A stretch of 64,000 nucleotides of DNA from Rhodanobacter sp. DHB23 (GCF_014842975.1 NZ_JACYXK010000023.1:124001-188000), one strand, 5' to 3'. Numbered from the stretch's first letter, positions 36,512-45,622 are shown. Numbers and translations: made by a program. The notes: generated by a model not told the origin, from the sequence alone.

Positions 36512-37333
36512 TCAAGCCTTCAACAACTCCGGCGTCGCCTGCGCGCCGATCGCATCGGTCATCGCCTTCGCCACGTTGAGGTTGCCGGCGATGATGTTGC
36601 CGCTCGCGGGGATGCCGTCGCGGCCGGCGAAGTCGCCGTAGCGGCCGCCCGCCTCGTGCACCAGCAGCACGCCGGCGGCCATGTCCCAGGGCTTGAGGCC
36701 GATCTCGAAGTAGCCGTCGTAGCGACCGGCGGCGGTATAGGCGAGGTCCAGCGCGGCGGAGCCGGAACGGCGGATGTCCTCGGCCTGGCCGAGCAGGGCG
36801 CGGGTCATCGCCAACTGCGCGTCGAGGTGGGCGCGCTGGCGCCAGGGGAAACCGGTGGCGATCATCGCGCCGCCCAGGTCCTCGCGCTTGCTCACGCGGA
36901 TGCGGGTGGGACCGGTGCCCTTGTCCAGGTAGGCGCCGTCGCCCTTGCTGGCGGTGAACAGCTCGCCGCGCAGCGGGTCGAACACCACGCCGTAGACCGG
37001 CACGCCCTTGTCGAGCATGGCGATGGAGACGCTGAAATGCGGGATGCCGCGCAGGTAGTTGTGGGTGCCGTCGAGCGGGTCGATCACCCAGGTGAGCGGG
37101 CTGCCCTTCTTGCCGCCGGCGCCGCTTTCCTCGGCGAGGATGCCGTGGTCGGGGTAGGCGCGGCGCAGTTCCTTGACGATCTCGGCCTCGGCCAGCTTGT
37201 CGACCTCGGAGGCGAAGTCCATGCGCTGCTTCTCGACCACGGCGAGACCGTCGATGCGGTTCATGTAGCGCAGGATCACGTTGCCGGCGGCGCGCGCGGC
37301 GCGTACCGCGATGGTGATGGCGGGTCGGGTCAT
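36512..37333 (-). CDS. suhB: Inositol-1-monophosphatase
   Basis: 273-aa phosphatase of the Mg-dependent, lithium-sensitive family. Metal ligands: Glu68 in LAEES, Asp85 and Asp88 in VIDPLDGTHN, and the C-terminal Asp in KPWDMAAGVLLVHEAGG. In E. coli SuhB also joins rRNA antitermination complexes. Divergent from trmJ, its usual neighbour. Confidence 0.93.
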   Translation of the reverse strand: MTRPAITIAVRAARAAGNVILRYMNRIDGLAVVEKQRMDFASEVDKLAEAEIVKELRRAYPDHGILAEESGAGGKKGSPLTWVIDPLDGTHNYLRGIPHFSVSIAMLDKGVPVYGVVFDPLRGELFTASKGDGAYLDKGTGPTRIRVSKREDLGGAMIATGFPWRQRAHLDAQLAMTRALLGQAEDIRRSGSAALDLAYTAAGRYDGYFEIGLKPWDMAAGVLLVHEAGGRYGDFAGRDGIPASGNIIAGNLNVAKAMTDAIGAQATPELLKA

Positions 37334-37436
37334 GGCTTCGGCTTGGCAAAAGAGCGGGGTTGCGGCCGGCGATTCTAGCAGAGCCGGGCCGCGGGCTGGC
37401 GTATCCTAGTCGGTCTTTGCCTCACCGATAGCGCCC

Positions 37437-38246
37437 ATGAACCCCTTCGATCTCGCCTCGTTGTTCCGCTTCGTGCTGGTGCGCACCTCGCATCCGGGCA
37501 ACATCGGCGGCGCGGCGCGGGCAATGCGCACCATGGGCTTCACGCGGCTGGAACTGGTGGCGCCACAGCGTTTCCCCGACCGCGAGGCGGACGCGCTGGC
37601 GGCGAACGCGGTGCAGGTGCTGGCCGAGGCGGGCGTGCACGAGACCCTGGTCGAGGGGCTTTCCGGGGCGAGCTTCGCGCTGGGCCTGTCCGCGCGGCGG
37701 CGTGGGGTCACACTGCCGGAGCTGTCGCCGCGCGAGGGCGCCGCGCAGGCCTTGGCCGCGGCGGCACGCGGCGAGCAGGTGGCGCTGCTGTTCGGCAACG
37801 AGCGCACCGGGCTGGAGAACGAGGAACTGGCGACCTGCCATGCGATGGTGCGCATCCCCAGCGTGGACGATTTCAGCTCGCTGAACCTGGCGCAGGCGGT
37901 GCAGGTGATGGCCTACGAACTGCGTCTGGCGATGCTGGGCGATGCCCCCCTTGCGCCACCACCCGAGAACGACGAGCCGCCCGCCGATGCCGGGCAGATG
38001 GAGCGCTTCTACGCGCACCTCGCCGAGACGCTGGACGACATCGACTTCCACAAGGGCCGCGAGCCGACCACGATCATGTTGCGGCTGAGGAAACTCTTCC
38101 AGCGTGCGCAGCCGGACCAGCGCGAGCTGCGCGTGCTGCACGGGATCCTGGCCGACGCGCAGCGGATGGCGATGCTGGCGCGATCCGCGCCAGCATCGCC
38201 GCGATCCACGGAGGGATCGCACGTCAATCAGGCCAAGCCTGATTGA
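37437..38246 (+). CDS. trmJ: tRNA (cytidine/uridine-2'-O-)-methyltransferase TrmJ
   Basis: 269-aa SPOUT methyltransferase that modifies position 32 of some tRNAs. SPOUT motifs: HPGNIGGAARAMRTMGF, VALLFGNERTGLENEEL and MVRIPSVDDFSSLNLAQAVQV. The C-terminal extension ends in HVNQAKPD, encoded by a palindrome (38223-38247) that also gives the stop, so this tail is repeat-derived. Confidence 0.93.
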   Translation: MNPFDLASLFRFVLVRTSHPGNIGGAARAMRTMGFTRLELVAPQRFPDREADALAANAVQVLAEAGVHETLVEGLSGASFALGLSARRRGVTLPELSPREGAAQALAAAARGEQVALLFGNERTGLENEELATCHAMVRIPSVDDFSSLNLAQAVQVMAYELRLAMLGDAPLAPPPENDEPPADAGQMERFYAHLAETLDDIDFHKGREPTTIMLRLRKLFQRAQPDQRELRVLHGILADAQRMAMLARSAPASPRSTEGSHVNQAKPD

Positions 38247-38340
38247 CGGAGCCCTGTCCGGCCTTGGCCGGATAGGGTGAGTCAGGAAAGGGCAGGAAGC
38301 CCTTTCCTGACATCAAGCCACGCTTTTGCTCTGGCTTTAC
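38223..38340. repeat. Three tandem hairpins between trmJ and the CNNM gene
   Basis: Hairpin 1: 11-bp stem 38223-38233/38237-38247, containing the trmJ stop. Hairpin 2: 12-bp stem 38252-38263/38266-38277 with one G-T pair. Hairpin 3: 12-bp stem 38281-38292/38300-38311 followed by ACATCAAGCCACGCTTTTGC, which resembles the tails of copies 1 and 2. Probably serve as terminator for two convergent genes. Confidence 0.7.
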
Positions 38341-38349
38341 GCGCCGCCG

Positions 38350-39675
38350 CTAGCCTTCCGCTTCGTCCCCGCTCTCCTGCTTGATCGTGCGGGTGACCAG
38401 CAGCTTGTCGATGCGCGCGCCGTCCAGGTCCACCACCTCGAAGCGGATGCCCTGCCACGCGAACACCTCGCCGACTTGCGGGATGTGGCCCAGCGCGGCC
38501 ATCACCATGCCGGCGGCGGTGCGGAATTCGTGCTCGGCTTCGCCCGGCAGGTGGTCGAGGTGCAGCAGTTCGCGCAGGTCGTCGGTGGCCAGGCTGCCAT
38601 CGATCAGCCAGCTGCCGTCGGCGCGCTCGACGATGGGCGCGTTTTCCGCGGTGTCGCCGTGCGCGAGCTGGCTGGCGCCGACCACGGCGGCGAGCAGGTC
38701 GTTGACGGTGACCACGCCTTCGATGTCGCCGTATTCGTCCACCACCAGGGCCAGCGGCGTTTCGGCGTCGCGGAACTCTTCCAGCAGGTCGAGCGCACGC
38801 GCGGTGGCCGGTACGTACAGCGGCTTGGCGAGGTGCTCGAACAGTTGCGGGCGGCCCTCGGCGAAGGACTGCAGCAGGCGCTTCACCTCGACCACGCCCA
38901 CCACTTCGCTCTCGTCGCCGCGGTATACCGGGTAGCGCGAATACGGCGTCTGCCGCAGCACGGCGACGTTCTCCTCGCGCGGCGCGGCCATGTCCAGCCA
39001 GGCGATGCGCACGCGCGGCGTCATCACGCTGTCCACGGTGCGGTCGCCCAGGCGCAGCACGCGGTTGACCATGGCGTGCTCGTCCGCGTCCAGCACGCCC
39101 TGTTCGGCGCTTTCGGCCACCAGCAGGCGGATCTCCTCTTCGGTGGCGGCGGCATGGTTGTGGCCGCGCACGCCCAGTGCGCGCAGCAGCAGGTTGCTTG
39201 AGGCATTGAGCAGCCACACGAACGGCGCGGTGGCGCGCGACAGCAGCAGCATCGGGATGGCGACGATGGCCGACACCTGCTCCGGCGCGGACAGCGCGAG
39301 GCGCTTGGGCACCAGCTCGCCCACCACGATCTGGATGAAGGAGATCAGCACGAAGCCCAGTACCACGCCGATGATGCGCGCATAGGGTTCCAGCCAGGCG
39401 GCGTGGCCGCCGTGCAGCAGGTCGGCGATATGCGTGCCCAGCGCGTCGCCGGCCACTGCGCCGGTGACCAGCATCATCAGGGTGATGCCGACCTGGATGG
39501 TGGAGAGGAAGTATTCCGGGTTTTCGGCGTGCCGCAGCGCCACCGTGGCGCGGCGGCTGCCGCGCGCCATCTGCTTGAGGCGGCTCTTGCGCGAGGCGAC
39601 CAGCGCCATCTCGGACAGCGCGAAGAAGCCGTTGCACAGGGCGAGCACGAGGACGAGCGCGATTTCGGTCAGCAT
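38350..39675 (-). CDS. CNNM/CorC-HlyC family membrane protein
   Basis: 441-aa protein: N-terminal CNNM (DUF21) membrane domain with four or so helices (to about 190), a CBS pair (about 210-330, VMTPRVRIAWLD and VVDEYGDIEGVVT) and a C-terminal CorC_HlyC domain. Relatives take part in magnesium or cobalt efflux; older names call them hemolysins, without good reason. Convergent with trmJ across the hairpin cluster. Confidence 0.9.
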   Translation of the reverse strand: MLTEIALVLVLALCNGFFALSEMALVASRKSRLKQMARGSRRATVALRHAENPEYFLSTIQVGITLMMLVTGAVAGDALGTHIADLLHGGHAAWLEPYARIIGVVLGFVLISFIQIVVGELVPKRLALSAPEQVSAIVAIPMLLLSRATAPFVWLLNASSNLLLRALGVRGHNHAAATEEEIRLLVAESAEQGVLDADEHAMVNRVLRLGDRTVDSVMTPRVRIAWLDMAAPREENVAVLRQTPYSRYPVYRGDESEVVGVVEVKRLLQSFAEGRPQLFEHLAKPLYVPATARALDLLEEFRDAETPLALVVDEYGDIEGVVTVNDLLAAVVGASQLAHGDTAENAPIVERADGSWLIDGSLATDDLRELLHLDHLPGEAEHEFRTAAGMVMAALGHIPQVGEVFAWQGIRFEVVDLDGARIDKLLVTRTIKQESGDEAEG

Positions 39676-39806
39676 CGCGGGGGGCGGGGGGCGGAACGCA
39701 TGGCGGAAGTTTAGCGGTTAAACCGGCGCCGTCGCGGATCGTCCTGCTGCGGCGCGGCACGGCTGTCCTGTAACATTCCCGTCATTCGACACCAGGCGCG
39801 ACCCGC

Positions 39807-40436
39807 ATGTTTTCACTGCAGACGATCTTCGGCAAAGGCGACAAGTTCTACGGCCTGCTGGAGCAGAGCGCCGAGGCGGCGCACGAGAGCGCCAAGGCGC
39901 TGCACGCGCTGGTCACCCAGGCCGACCATGCGCCGGTGATGGCGGCGTTCGCCGCCACGCGGGCGCGCGAGAAGTCGCTGGCCTCGAAGATCAGCGAGGA
40001 ACTGGTGAACACCTTCGTCACCGCGCTGGACCGCGAGGACATCGAGGCGCTGAACTCGGCCCTGTACAAGATCCCCAAGTCGGTGGAGAAGTTCGCCGAG
40101 CGCTACGACATCGTGTCCGTGCGCCTGCAGGGCGTGGACTTCGGCCAGCGCGCGCTGGTGCTGGAGCGCTCCGCCACGGTGGTGGTGGAGATGATCGGCG
40201 AGCTGCGCCGCGGCCTGCGCATCGACCCGGTGAAGAAGCTGCAGGACCGCCTGCAGACGCTGGAGTCCGAAGGCGACCGCATGCTGCTGGCGCCGTACCG
40301 CACGCTGTACGTCGAGGGCAACGACGCGATGAAGGCGATGCTGGCGAAGGACCTGTTCGAACTGATCGAGAAGGCCATCGACAAGTGCCGCGACGTCGGC
40401 AACATCGTCTATTCGATCGTGCTGAAGAACTCCTGA
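39807..40436 (+). CDS. DUF47/PhoU-like regulator of Pit
   Basis: 209-aa all-helical DUF47 protein (PhoU-like), almost always encoded just before a Pit phosphate permease and thought to modulate it. Acidic metal-binding helices are visible (NTFVTALDREDIEALNSALY). The pit gene follows after 12 bp in the same operon. Confidence 0.92.
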   Translation: MFSLQTIFGKGDKFYGLLEQSAEAAHESAKALHALVTQADHAPVMAAFAATRAREKSLASKISEELVNTFVTALDREDIEALNSALYKIPKSVEKFAERYDIVSVRLQGVDFGQRALVLERSATVVVEMIGELRRGLRIDPVKKLQDRLQTLESEGDRMLLAPYRTLYVEGNDAMKAMLAKDLFELIEKAIDKCRDVGNIVYSIVLKNS

Positions 40437-40448
40437 GGCGACCTGCGC

Positions 40449-41573
40449 ATGAGCCTCGGACTGGTCGTGGTGGTGGTGGCGATCGCACTCGCCTTCACCT
40501 ACATCAACGGATTTCACGACACCGCCAACTCGATCGCCACGGTGGTGGCGACCAAGGTGCTCACGCCGGGTCAGGCGGTGCTGCTGGCCGCGGTGACCAA
40601 CCTGATCGGCGCGCTGTGGGGCACCGCGGTGGCGGCCACCATCGCCGCCGGTATCGTCAACACCGGCGTGGTCGAGGCCGGGCCGCAACTGCTGATCTGC
40701 GCGCTGCTGGCGGCGATCGTGTGGAACCTGATCACCTGGTGGCTGGGTCTGCCTTCAAGCTCCAGCCACGCGCTGGTGGGCGCCCTGGTGGGCGCCGCGA
40801 TGGCCGAGGCGGGCGGGCACTTCAACGCGGTGGTCTGGTCGCAGGGCGGCGCGCACTGGTGGCTGGGCAAGGGCGTGATCCCCAAGGTGGTGGTGCCGAT
40901 GGTGGCCTCGCCCATCGCCGGCCTGGTGATCGGCTTCCTGCTGATGGGCGGGCTGTACGCGCTGCTGGCGTGGTTCTCGCGCCGCAGCGGCTGGCTGCGG
41001 CTGCTCGGCCGCACGCCCTTCGTCAACAGCTTCTTCGGCAAGGCGCAGATCGTTTCGGCCAGTGCGATGGGCCTGGCGCACGGCATGAACGACGCGCAGA
41101 AGAGCATGGGCATCATCGCGCTGGCGCTGGCCAGCGCCACCGCGGCGGGGCAGTTCGACCAGTTGCCGACGTGGCTGCACTTCCTGCGCATCAACGGTTC
41201 GGCCCACGGCGGTTTCGTGGTGCCGGCCTGGGTGGCGGTGGTGTGCGCGCTGACCATGGCCGGCGGCACCGCCGGCGGCGGTTGGCGCATCATCAAGACG
41301 CTGGGCCACAAGATGGTGAAGCTGCACCCGATCAACGGCTTCGCAGCGGAAGGCAGTTCGGCCATCGTGATCCTCGCCGCCTCGGCGTTTGGCCTGCCGG
41401 TGTCCACCACCCACGTGGTGTCGTCCGCGATCATGGGCGTGGGTTCGGCCAAGCGTTCCAACGCGATCCGCTGGTCGGTGGTGGAGCGCATGGTGTGGGC
41501 GTGGATCCTTACCCTGCCGATCACCGCGCTGGTCGCGTGGGGCTTCGTCGCGATCGCCCACTTGTTCGGCTAG
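40449..41573 (+). CDS. pit: Low-affinity inorganic phosphate transporter
   Basis: 374-aa PiT family permease (about ten helices) carrying metal-phosphate with protons. The duplicated PiT signature is intact: YINGFHDTANSIATVV near the N-terminus and GLAHGMNDAQKSMGIIALAL in the second half, plus LPSSSSHALVGALVG. Forms a two-gene operon with the DUF47 gene. Confidence 0.94.
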   Translation: MSLGLVVVVVAIALAFTYINGFHDTANSIATVVATKVLTPGQAVLLAAVTNLIGALWGTAVAATIAAGIVNTGVVEAGPQLLICALLAAIVWNLITWWLGLPSSSSHALVGALVGAAMAEAGGHFNAVVWSQGGAHWWLGKGVIPKVVVPMVASPIAGLVIGFLLMGGLYALLAWFSRRSGWLRLLGRTPFVNSFFGKAQIVSASAMGLAHGMNDAQKSMGIIALALASATAAGQFDQLPTWLHFLRINGSAHGGFVVPAWVAVVCALTMAGGTAGGGWRIIKTLGHKMVKLHPINGFAAEGSSAIVILAASAFGLPVSTTHVVSSAIMGVGSAKRSNAIRWSVVERMVWAWILTLPITALVAWGFVAIAHLFG

Positions 41574-41903
41574 TTTTCCGCTCGTTTGTGGGGGGCGCAA
41601 GCGACGAAGCGGTTTCGTCCGCCTGCCGGCGGCCGAGTTCCTTTCTCTTTGCGTGGCCAAAGAGAAAGGAACCAAAGAGAAAGGCCACCCCGATGCGGCG
41701 CTCTCCGGGCATCCTGCCCTCCGAGTGCGTGAGGCGTGGCCGGGCTTTTCGGCCGGGCTCCTGCCCGGTCGAAAAGGCGAGTCCATCCATGGACTCGCCC
41801 GCTGCGCGGCCTGATCGTCCACGCCTCACCGCCGCATAGGGGCCCCGAAGAGCAGCGCGCTTCCTGCGCGCAGAAGCGGAAGCCAAGGCCGGAGCAAACA
41901 AAG
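41574..41903. repeat. Long intergenic repeat-like region after pit
   Basis: No gene. It holds a perfect 12-bp hairpin CCTTTCTCTTTG/CAAAGAGAAAGG (41640-41651 with 41658-41669), the palindrome GAGTCCATCCATGGACTC (41779-41796) also found at 7014-7031, and GGTCGAAAAGGCGA/TTTTCGGCC dyads. Six-frame readings give low-complexity Arg/Pro-rich peptides such as SLCVAKEKGTKEKGHP, often mis-annotated as genes in this order. Probably a dispersed element of about 300 bp. Confidence 0.6.
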
Positions 41904-41921
41904 CCGGAGCAAAAGCTCCGG
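41904..41921 (-). terminator. Intrinsic terminator of the 41926-42330 gene
   Basis: CCGGAGC (41904-41910) pairs with GCTCCGG (41915-41921) around a 4-base loop; on the minus strand it is followed by CTTTGTTTG. It lies just after the stop of the minus-strand gene. Confidence 0.6.
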
Positions 41922-41925
41922 TTGG

Positions 41926-42330
41926 CTAGAACGCGTCGCTGCCGCTGACGACCAGTTGTTCGAGCTGGTCGCCCAGCCGGCCCAGTTCCACGATGACGCG
42001 CTGCAGTTCGCCCTCGTCGAGCAATTCGTAGGGGCGGTTCTCGCACAGGTGCAGGTAGGGCGCGCCGTCCAGGTCGGTCACGGCGAGGAAGCCGCAGCGC
42101 TGCTCCCAGTTGAAGCGCAGGCAGCGCTGCGCGTCCGTGCCCGCCAGCGGGCCGATGGGCGTGGAGATGCGCAGGTAGCGGTGGCCCGACTCCGTTTCCA
42201 GCTCGGCCAGGTAGATGCCCTGGTGGCGGCCATGCGGCAGGCTGAGGTCGAAGCTGATCAGGTAGGGGTCGTTCTGGCGCAGCCCATGCAGGCTGCCCAC
42301 GTGGGAACGCACGGCTTCGAAGTGGTGCAT
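41926..42330 (-). CDS. Protein of unknown function, YbjN/secretion-chaperone-like length
   Basis: 134-aa cytoplasmic protein without signal or membrane segments. The pattern of a strand-rich centre (YLRISTPIGPLAG, AYLHLCENRPYELL after the start of the domain) and a C-terminal amphipathic helix (GELQRVIVELGRLGDQLEQL) resembles YbjN or type III chaperone folds, but I cannot assign it. It has its own terminator and is divergent from the alkyltransferase-like gene. Confidence 0.65.
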   Translation of the reverse strand: MHHFEAVRSHVGSLHGLRQNDPYLISFDLSLPHGRHQGIYLAELETESGHRYLRISTPIGPLAGTDAQRCLRFNWEQRCGFLAVTDLDGAPYLHLCENRPYELLDEGELQRVIVELGRLGDQLEQLVVSGSDAF

Positions 42331-42410
42331 GGCTAGCCCCCGAGACTGACCGATGGCCCTGCTACTCTGACACGTCTGCCAGCCGGCTTGGTCAAGTCTC
42401 CGTTATCGCC

Positions 42411-42746
42411 ATGCAAGACAGCCACGCCCGCGTCTATGCCGCCATCGCCGCGATCCCGCCCGGCCGCGTGGCCAGCTACGGCGCCATCGCCGCCCGCGCC
42501 GGCCTGCCGGGGCGGGCGCGGCTGGTCGGCCGGCTGCTGGGCGAGGTGCCCGACGGCATGGAGTTGCCGTGGTTCCGCGTGCTGCGTTCCTCGGGCGAGA
42601 TCGCCCTGCCCAAGGGCAGCCGCGGCTTCCGCGAACAGGTGCGACGGTTGCGCGCCGAGGGCGTGGAGGTGAAGAACGGCCGCGTGGCGCTATCCGCGTT
42701 CGGGCTGGACGCGAACCTCGACCGCGCCCTGTGGGGCATGTCCTGA
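42411..42746 (+). CDS. Alkyltransferase-like protein (MGMT family, no active Cys)
   Basis: 111-aa protein with only the DNA-binding domain of O6-alkylguanine transferases. The PCHR active-site motif is replaced by PWFR (Trp54), so it cannot take up alkyl groups; the Tyr of VASYGAIAARAG and the arginine-finger region GRARLVGRLL remain. Such ATL proteins bind O6-alkylguanine and direct the lesion to nucleotide excision repair. Most ATLs have PWHR; the Phe here is a variant. Confidence 0.88.
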   Translation: MQDSHARVYAAIAAIPPGRVASYGAIAARAGLPGRARLVGRLLGEVPDGMELPWFRVLRSSGEIALPKGSRGFREQVRRLRAEGVEVKNGRVALSAFGLDANLDRALWGMS

Positions 42747-42762
42747 CGCGTTTCTTCGGCGG

Positions 42763-44016
42763 TCAGTCCGCCGCCTTGTCGAACTTGCGGATGAAATCCC
42801 GCACCTGCGGATAAACGATCTCGCGCCAGCGCCGGCCGCTGAAGATGCCGTAATGTCCGGCGCCCTCGATCACCTTGTGGGCGCGGCGCTTGGCCGGGAT
42901 GCTGCTGCACAGGTCGTGCGCGGCCTGGGTCTGGCCGAGGCCGGAGATGTCGTCCAGTTCGCCTTCCACGGTGAGCAGGGCGCTGCCCCTGATCGCCGAC
43001 GGAGTCACGCGCTCGCCGTTCACGTCCCACAGCCCGCGCGGCAGCAGGAACTGCTGGAACACGCTGGCGATGGTGTCGAGGTAGAACTCGGCCGGCAGGT
43101 CGAGCACGGCGTTGTATTCGTCGTAGAACTTGCGGTGCGACTCGGCGTCGTCCAGGTCGCCGCGCAGCAGGTTCTCGTAGAAGTCCCAGTGCGACTGCAG
43201 GTGGCGGCCCGGGTTCATGGCGATGAAGCCGGCATGCTGCAGGAAGCCGGGATAGACCTCGCGGCCGCGGCCGGGGTAGTTCGGCGGCACGGTGTGGATC
43301 ACGTTGCCCTTGAACCACGACAGCGGCTGGGTGGTGGCGAGGTTGTTGACGCTGGTGGGGCTGCGCCGCGGGTCGATCGGGCCGCCCATCATGGTGAGGC
43401 TGCGCGGCGTGGCTTCGCCGCGCGCGGCCATCAGCGACACCGCTGCCAGCACCGGCACGGTGGGCTGGCACACCGAGATCACGTGCAGCGACTCGGCGCC
43501 GATGTGGCGGATGAAACGCTCGATCAGCGCCACGTAGTCGTCCAGGCCGAACGGGCCGGCCTCGGCCGGCACCATGCGCGCGTCCACCCAGTCGGTGACG
43601 TACACCTTGTGGTCGCGCAGCAGGGTGCGCACGGTGTCGCGCAGCAGGGTGGCGTGGTGGCCGGACAGCGGCGCCACCACCAGCACCACCGGATCGTTCT
43701 TCATCGTCTCGACGGTGGCCTGGTCGTCGCTGAAGCGCTTGAAGCGCTTCAGCTGGCAGAACGGCGTGTCCAGCGCCACGCGCTCGATCACCGCGATCCC
43801 GTGGCCGTGCGCCTCGACCTGGTGGATGCCGAAGACGGGCTTCTCGTAGTCCTTGCCGAGGCGGTGGATCAGCTCGTAACCGGCGGCCAGGCGCTGCGTG
43901 CCGGGCCAGGCGGCGAACGGGTTGTTTGCATCGTTGAGCATCTGCGCGCTGGCATCGGCGAAATGGCTGAGCGGGCCGAGGAAGGCGCGTTGCCACTCGT
44001 GGATCTGGTAGAGCAT
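42763..44016 (-). CDS. phaZ: Intracellular polyhydroxybutyrate depolymerase
   Basis: 417-aa intracellular PHB depolymerase of the PhaZ1 (Cupriavidus) type, which mobilises storage granules. The unusual catalytic triad Cys183 (VISVCQPTVPV), Asp355 (EGELDD) and His388 (EGAGHYG) falls at the same numbers as reported for PhaZ1. ATG 44016 gives this numbering; the longer frame upstream is not conserved. No phaC or phaB lies in the window. Confidence 0.92.
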   Translation of the reverse strand: MLYQIHEWQRAFLGPLSHFADASAQMLNDANNPFAAWPGTQRLAAGYELIHRLGKDYEKPVFGIHQVEAHGHGIAVIERVALDTPFCQLKRFKRFSDDQATVETMKNDPVVLVVAPLSGHHATLLRDTVRTLLRDHKVYVTDWVDARMVPAEAGPFGLDDYVALIERFIRHIGAESLHVISVCQPTVPVLAAVSLMAARGEATPRSLTMMGGPIDPRRSPTSVNNLATTQPLSWFKGNVIHTVPPNYPGRGREVYPGFLQHAGFIAMNPGRHLQSHWDFYENLLRGDLDDAESHRKFYDEYNAVLDLPAEFYLDTIASVFQQFLLPRGLWDVNGERVTPSAIRGSALLTVEGELDDISGLGQTQAAHDLCSSIPAKRRAHKVIEGAGHYGIFSGRRWREIVYPQVRDFIRKFDKAAD

Positions 44017-44120
44017 CGAGGCGACCGGCGTTGACGAAAATCGCCCCATCTTAGCGCCATTGCGGATTCTTGTGTTGCGACGCCGCAAGCACCTTCCCTT
44101 GGGCGATCAAGGGTTTGCCC

Positions 44121-44606
44121 TCAGTCCACGCGTTGCACTTCGGTATCCGCCGCGAAGTCGTGCAGCGCGCGCCGCCGCCGGTCGAACAGGGCCGTCGCGA
44201 ACCACAGGGTCCATGCGCCAAGCACGGCCCACAACGTGGCGCGCAGTCCGAGTGCCGGCTCCAGCGCCAGCAGCAGCATGGGCGCCGCGGCGACCAGCAC
44301 GCGGACCGCGGCCTGCTGCAGGCCGATCGTGCCGCCATCGTCGCGACACACGCGGATGCGCCACGGCCGCATGCCGACGGTCTGCCCGCCGCGCCGCCAC
44401 GAGACGATGAAATAGGTGGCCACCACCACGCCCTGCAACACCTGGTACCAGAGCGGGGCCACGGCATGCGTGCCGGCGGCGATCAGCCTGCCGCCGGTGG
44501 CGAGCTGGCACAGCAGGCCCACCACCATCACGATCGCCACCACGATCAGCAGGTCGTAGGCCAGTGCGGCCAGCCGGCGCCACAGGGGGCAGGGCAGGTT
44601 GCTCAT
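44121..44606 (-). CDS. RDD family membrane protein
   Basis: 161-aa membrane protein with an RDD domain: RRLAALAYDLLIVVAIVMVV (the Arg and Asp of the name), GQTVGMRPWRIRV and FDRRRRALHD. About four helices. Function unknown; some RDD proteins act as Na+/H+ antiporters. ATG 44606 chosen; divergent from xerD. Confidence 0.85.
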   Translation of the reverse strand: MSNLPCPLWRRLAALAYDLLIVVAIVMVVGLLCQLATGGRLIAAGTHAVAPLWYQVLQGVVVATYFIVSWRRGGQTVGMRPWRIRVCRDDGGTIGLQQAAVRVLVAAAPMLLLALEPALGLRATLWAVLGAWTLWFATALFDRRRRALHDFAADTEVQRVD

Positions 44607-44644
44607 GCTTGCGCTCGCGGCGCGCGATGCCCAGCATCGCACGC

Positions 44645-45559
44645 ATGAAAAAGGAAGATTCCCCCAGTATCGCCGAAGCGGATGCCGCGAGCATCGAGGC
44701 CTTCGTCGAGCGCGTGTGGTCGGAGGACGGACTGGCCGATCGTACGCTGGAAGCCTATCGCCGCGATCTCGAAACGCTGGCGCGCTGGCTGGCCGGGCGC
44801 GGCCGTTCGCTGCGCGATGCGCGACGCGAGGACATTTCCGCGTATCACGGCGCGCAGCCCGCAGCGGTGCGCTCGATGGCGCGGCGGCAATCGGCGTTCC
44901 GCCGCTACTACGCGTTCCGCGCCCGCGAGATGCCGGGTTTCGAGGATCCCACGTTGCTGATCGAGCGCCCGCGCATGCCGCGCAGCCTGCCCAAGGCGCT
45001 GGCCGAGCGCGAGATCGAGGCGCTGCTCAATGCCCCGGACACAGACGGCATGCTGGGCCTGCGCGATCGCGCGATGCTGGAGCTGATGTACGCCTCCGGC
45101 CTGCGCGTGTCCGAGCTGGTGGAGCTGCCGCTGGCCGCGTTGAATCCGCGCCAGGGCGTGCTGCGCATCACCGGCAAGGGCGGCAAGGACCGCCTGGTGC
45201 CGGTGGGCGAGGTGGCGCTGGGCTGGATCGAGGGCTACCTCGCCAGCGTGCGCCCCGCGCTGGCGAAGGGGCGCACGCCCGCGGCGCTGTTCTTGAGCAA
45301 GCGCGGCGAAGGCATGACGCGGCAGATGTTCTGGACGCTGGTGAAGCGCCATGCGCTCAAGGTCGGCATCCAGTCCAAACGCATCTCGCCGCACGTGCTG
45401 CGCCACTCCTTCGCCACCCACCTGCTCAACCACGGCGCCGACCTGCGTGCGCTGCAGATGTTGCTGGGCCACAGCGCGCTCAGCACCACGCAGATCTACA
45501 CGCTGGTGGCGAAGGAGGGCCTGAAGCGGCTGCACGCGCAGCACCATCCGCGCGGCTGA
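44645..45559 (+). CDS. xerD: Site-specific tyrosine recombinase XerD
   Basis: 304-aa recombinase that with XerC resolves chromosome dimers at dif under FtsK control. All catalytic residues are present: Arg154 (SGLRVSEL), Lys178 (TGKGGKD), His250 and Arg253 (HVLRHSFATHLL), His276 (LGHSALSTTQ) and Tyr285. Numbers are shifted by +6 from E. coli XerD. ATG 44645 was chosen over the longer frame. dsbC follows after 63 bp, as in E. coli. Confidence 0.94.
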   Translation: MKKEDSPSIAEADAASIEAFVERVWSEDGLADRTLEAYRRDLETLARWLAGRGRSLRDARREDISAYHGAQPAAVRSMARRQSAFRRYYAFRAREMPGFEDPTLLIERPRMPRSLPKALAEREIEALLNAPDTDGMLGLRDRAMLELMYASGLRVSELVELPLAALNPRQGVLRITGKGGKDRLVPVGEVALGWIEGYLASVRPALAKGRTPAALFLSKRGEGMTRQMFWTLVKRHALKVGIQSKRISPHVLRHSFATHLLNHGADLRALQMLLGHSALSTTQIYTLVAKEGLKRLHAQHHPRG

Positions 45560-45622
45560 GGGACGTCGCTGTGCGAGAATCGCGGCTGCAAGGCCGGTTC
45601 CCCGCGGCCATCGAGGTGCAAG

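Noticed and set aside
41389-41901. Open frames over the end of pit and the following gap
   Set aside because: They read Arg/Pro-rich peptides through palindromic repeat DNA and have no start signals.
44645-45559. xerD as an integrase marking a genomic island
   Set aside because: Sequence, catalytic residue spacing and linkage to dsbC identify the housekeeping recombinase.
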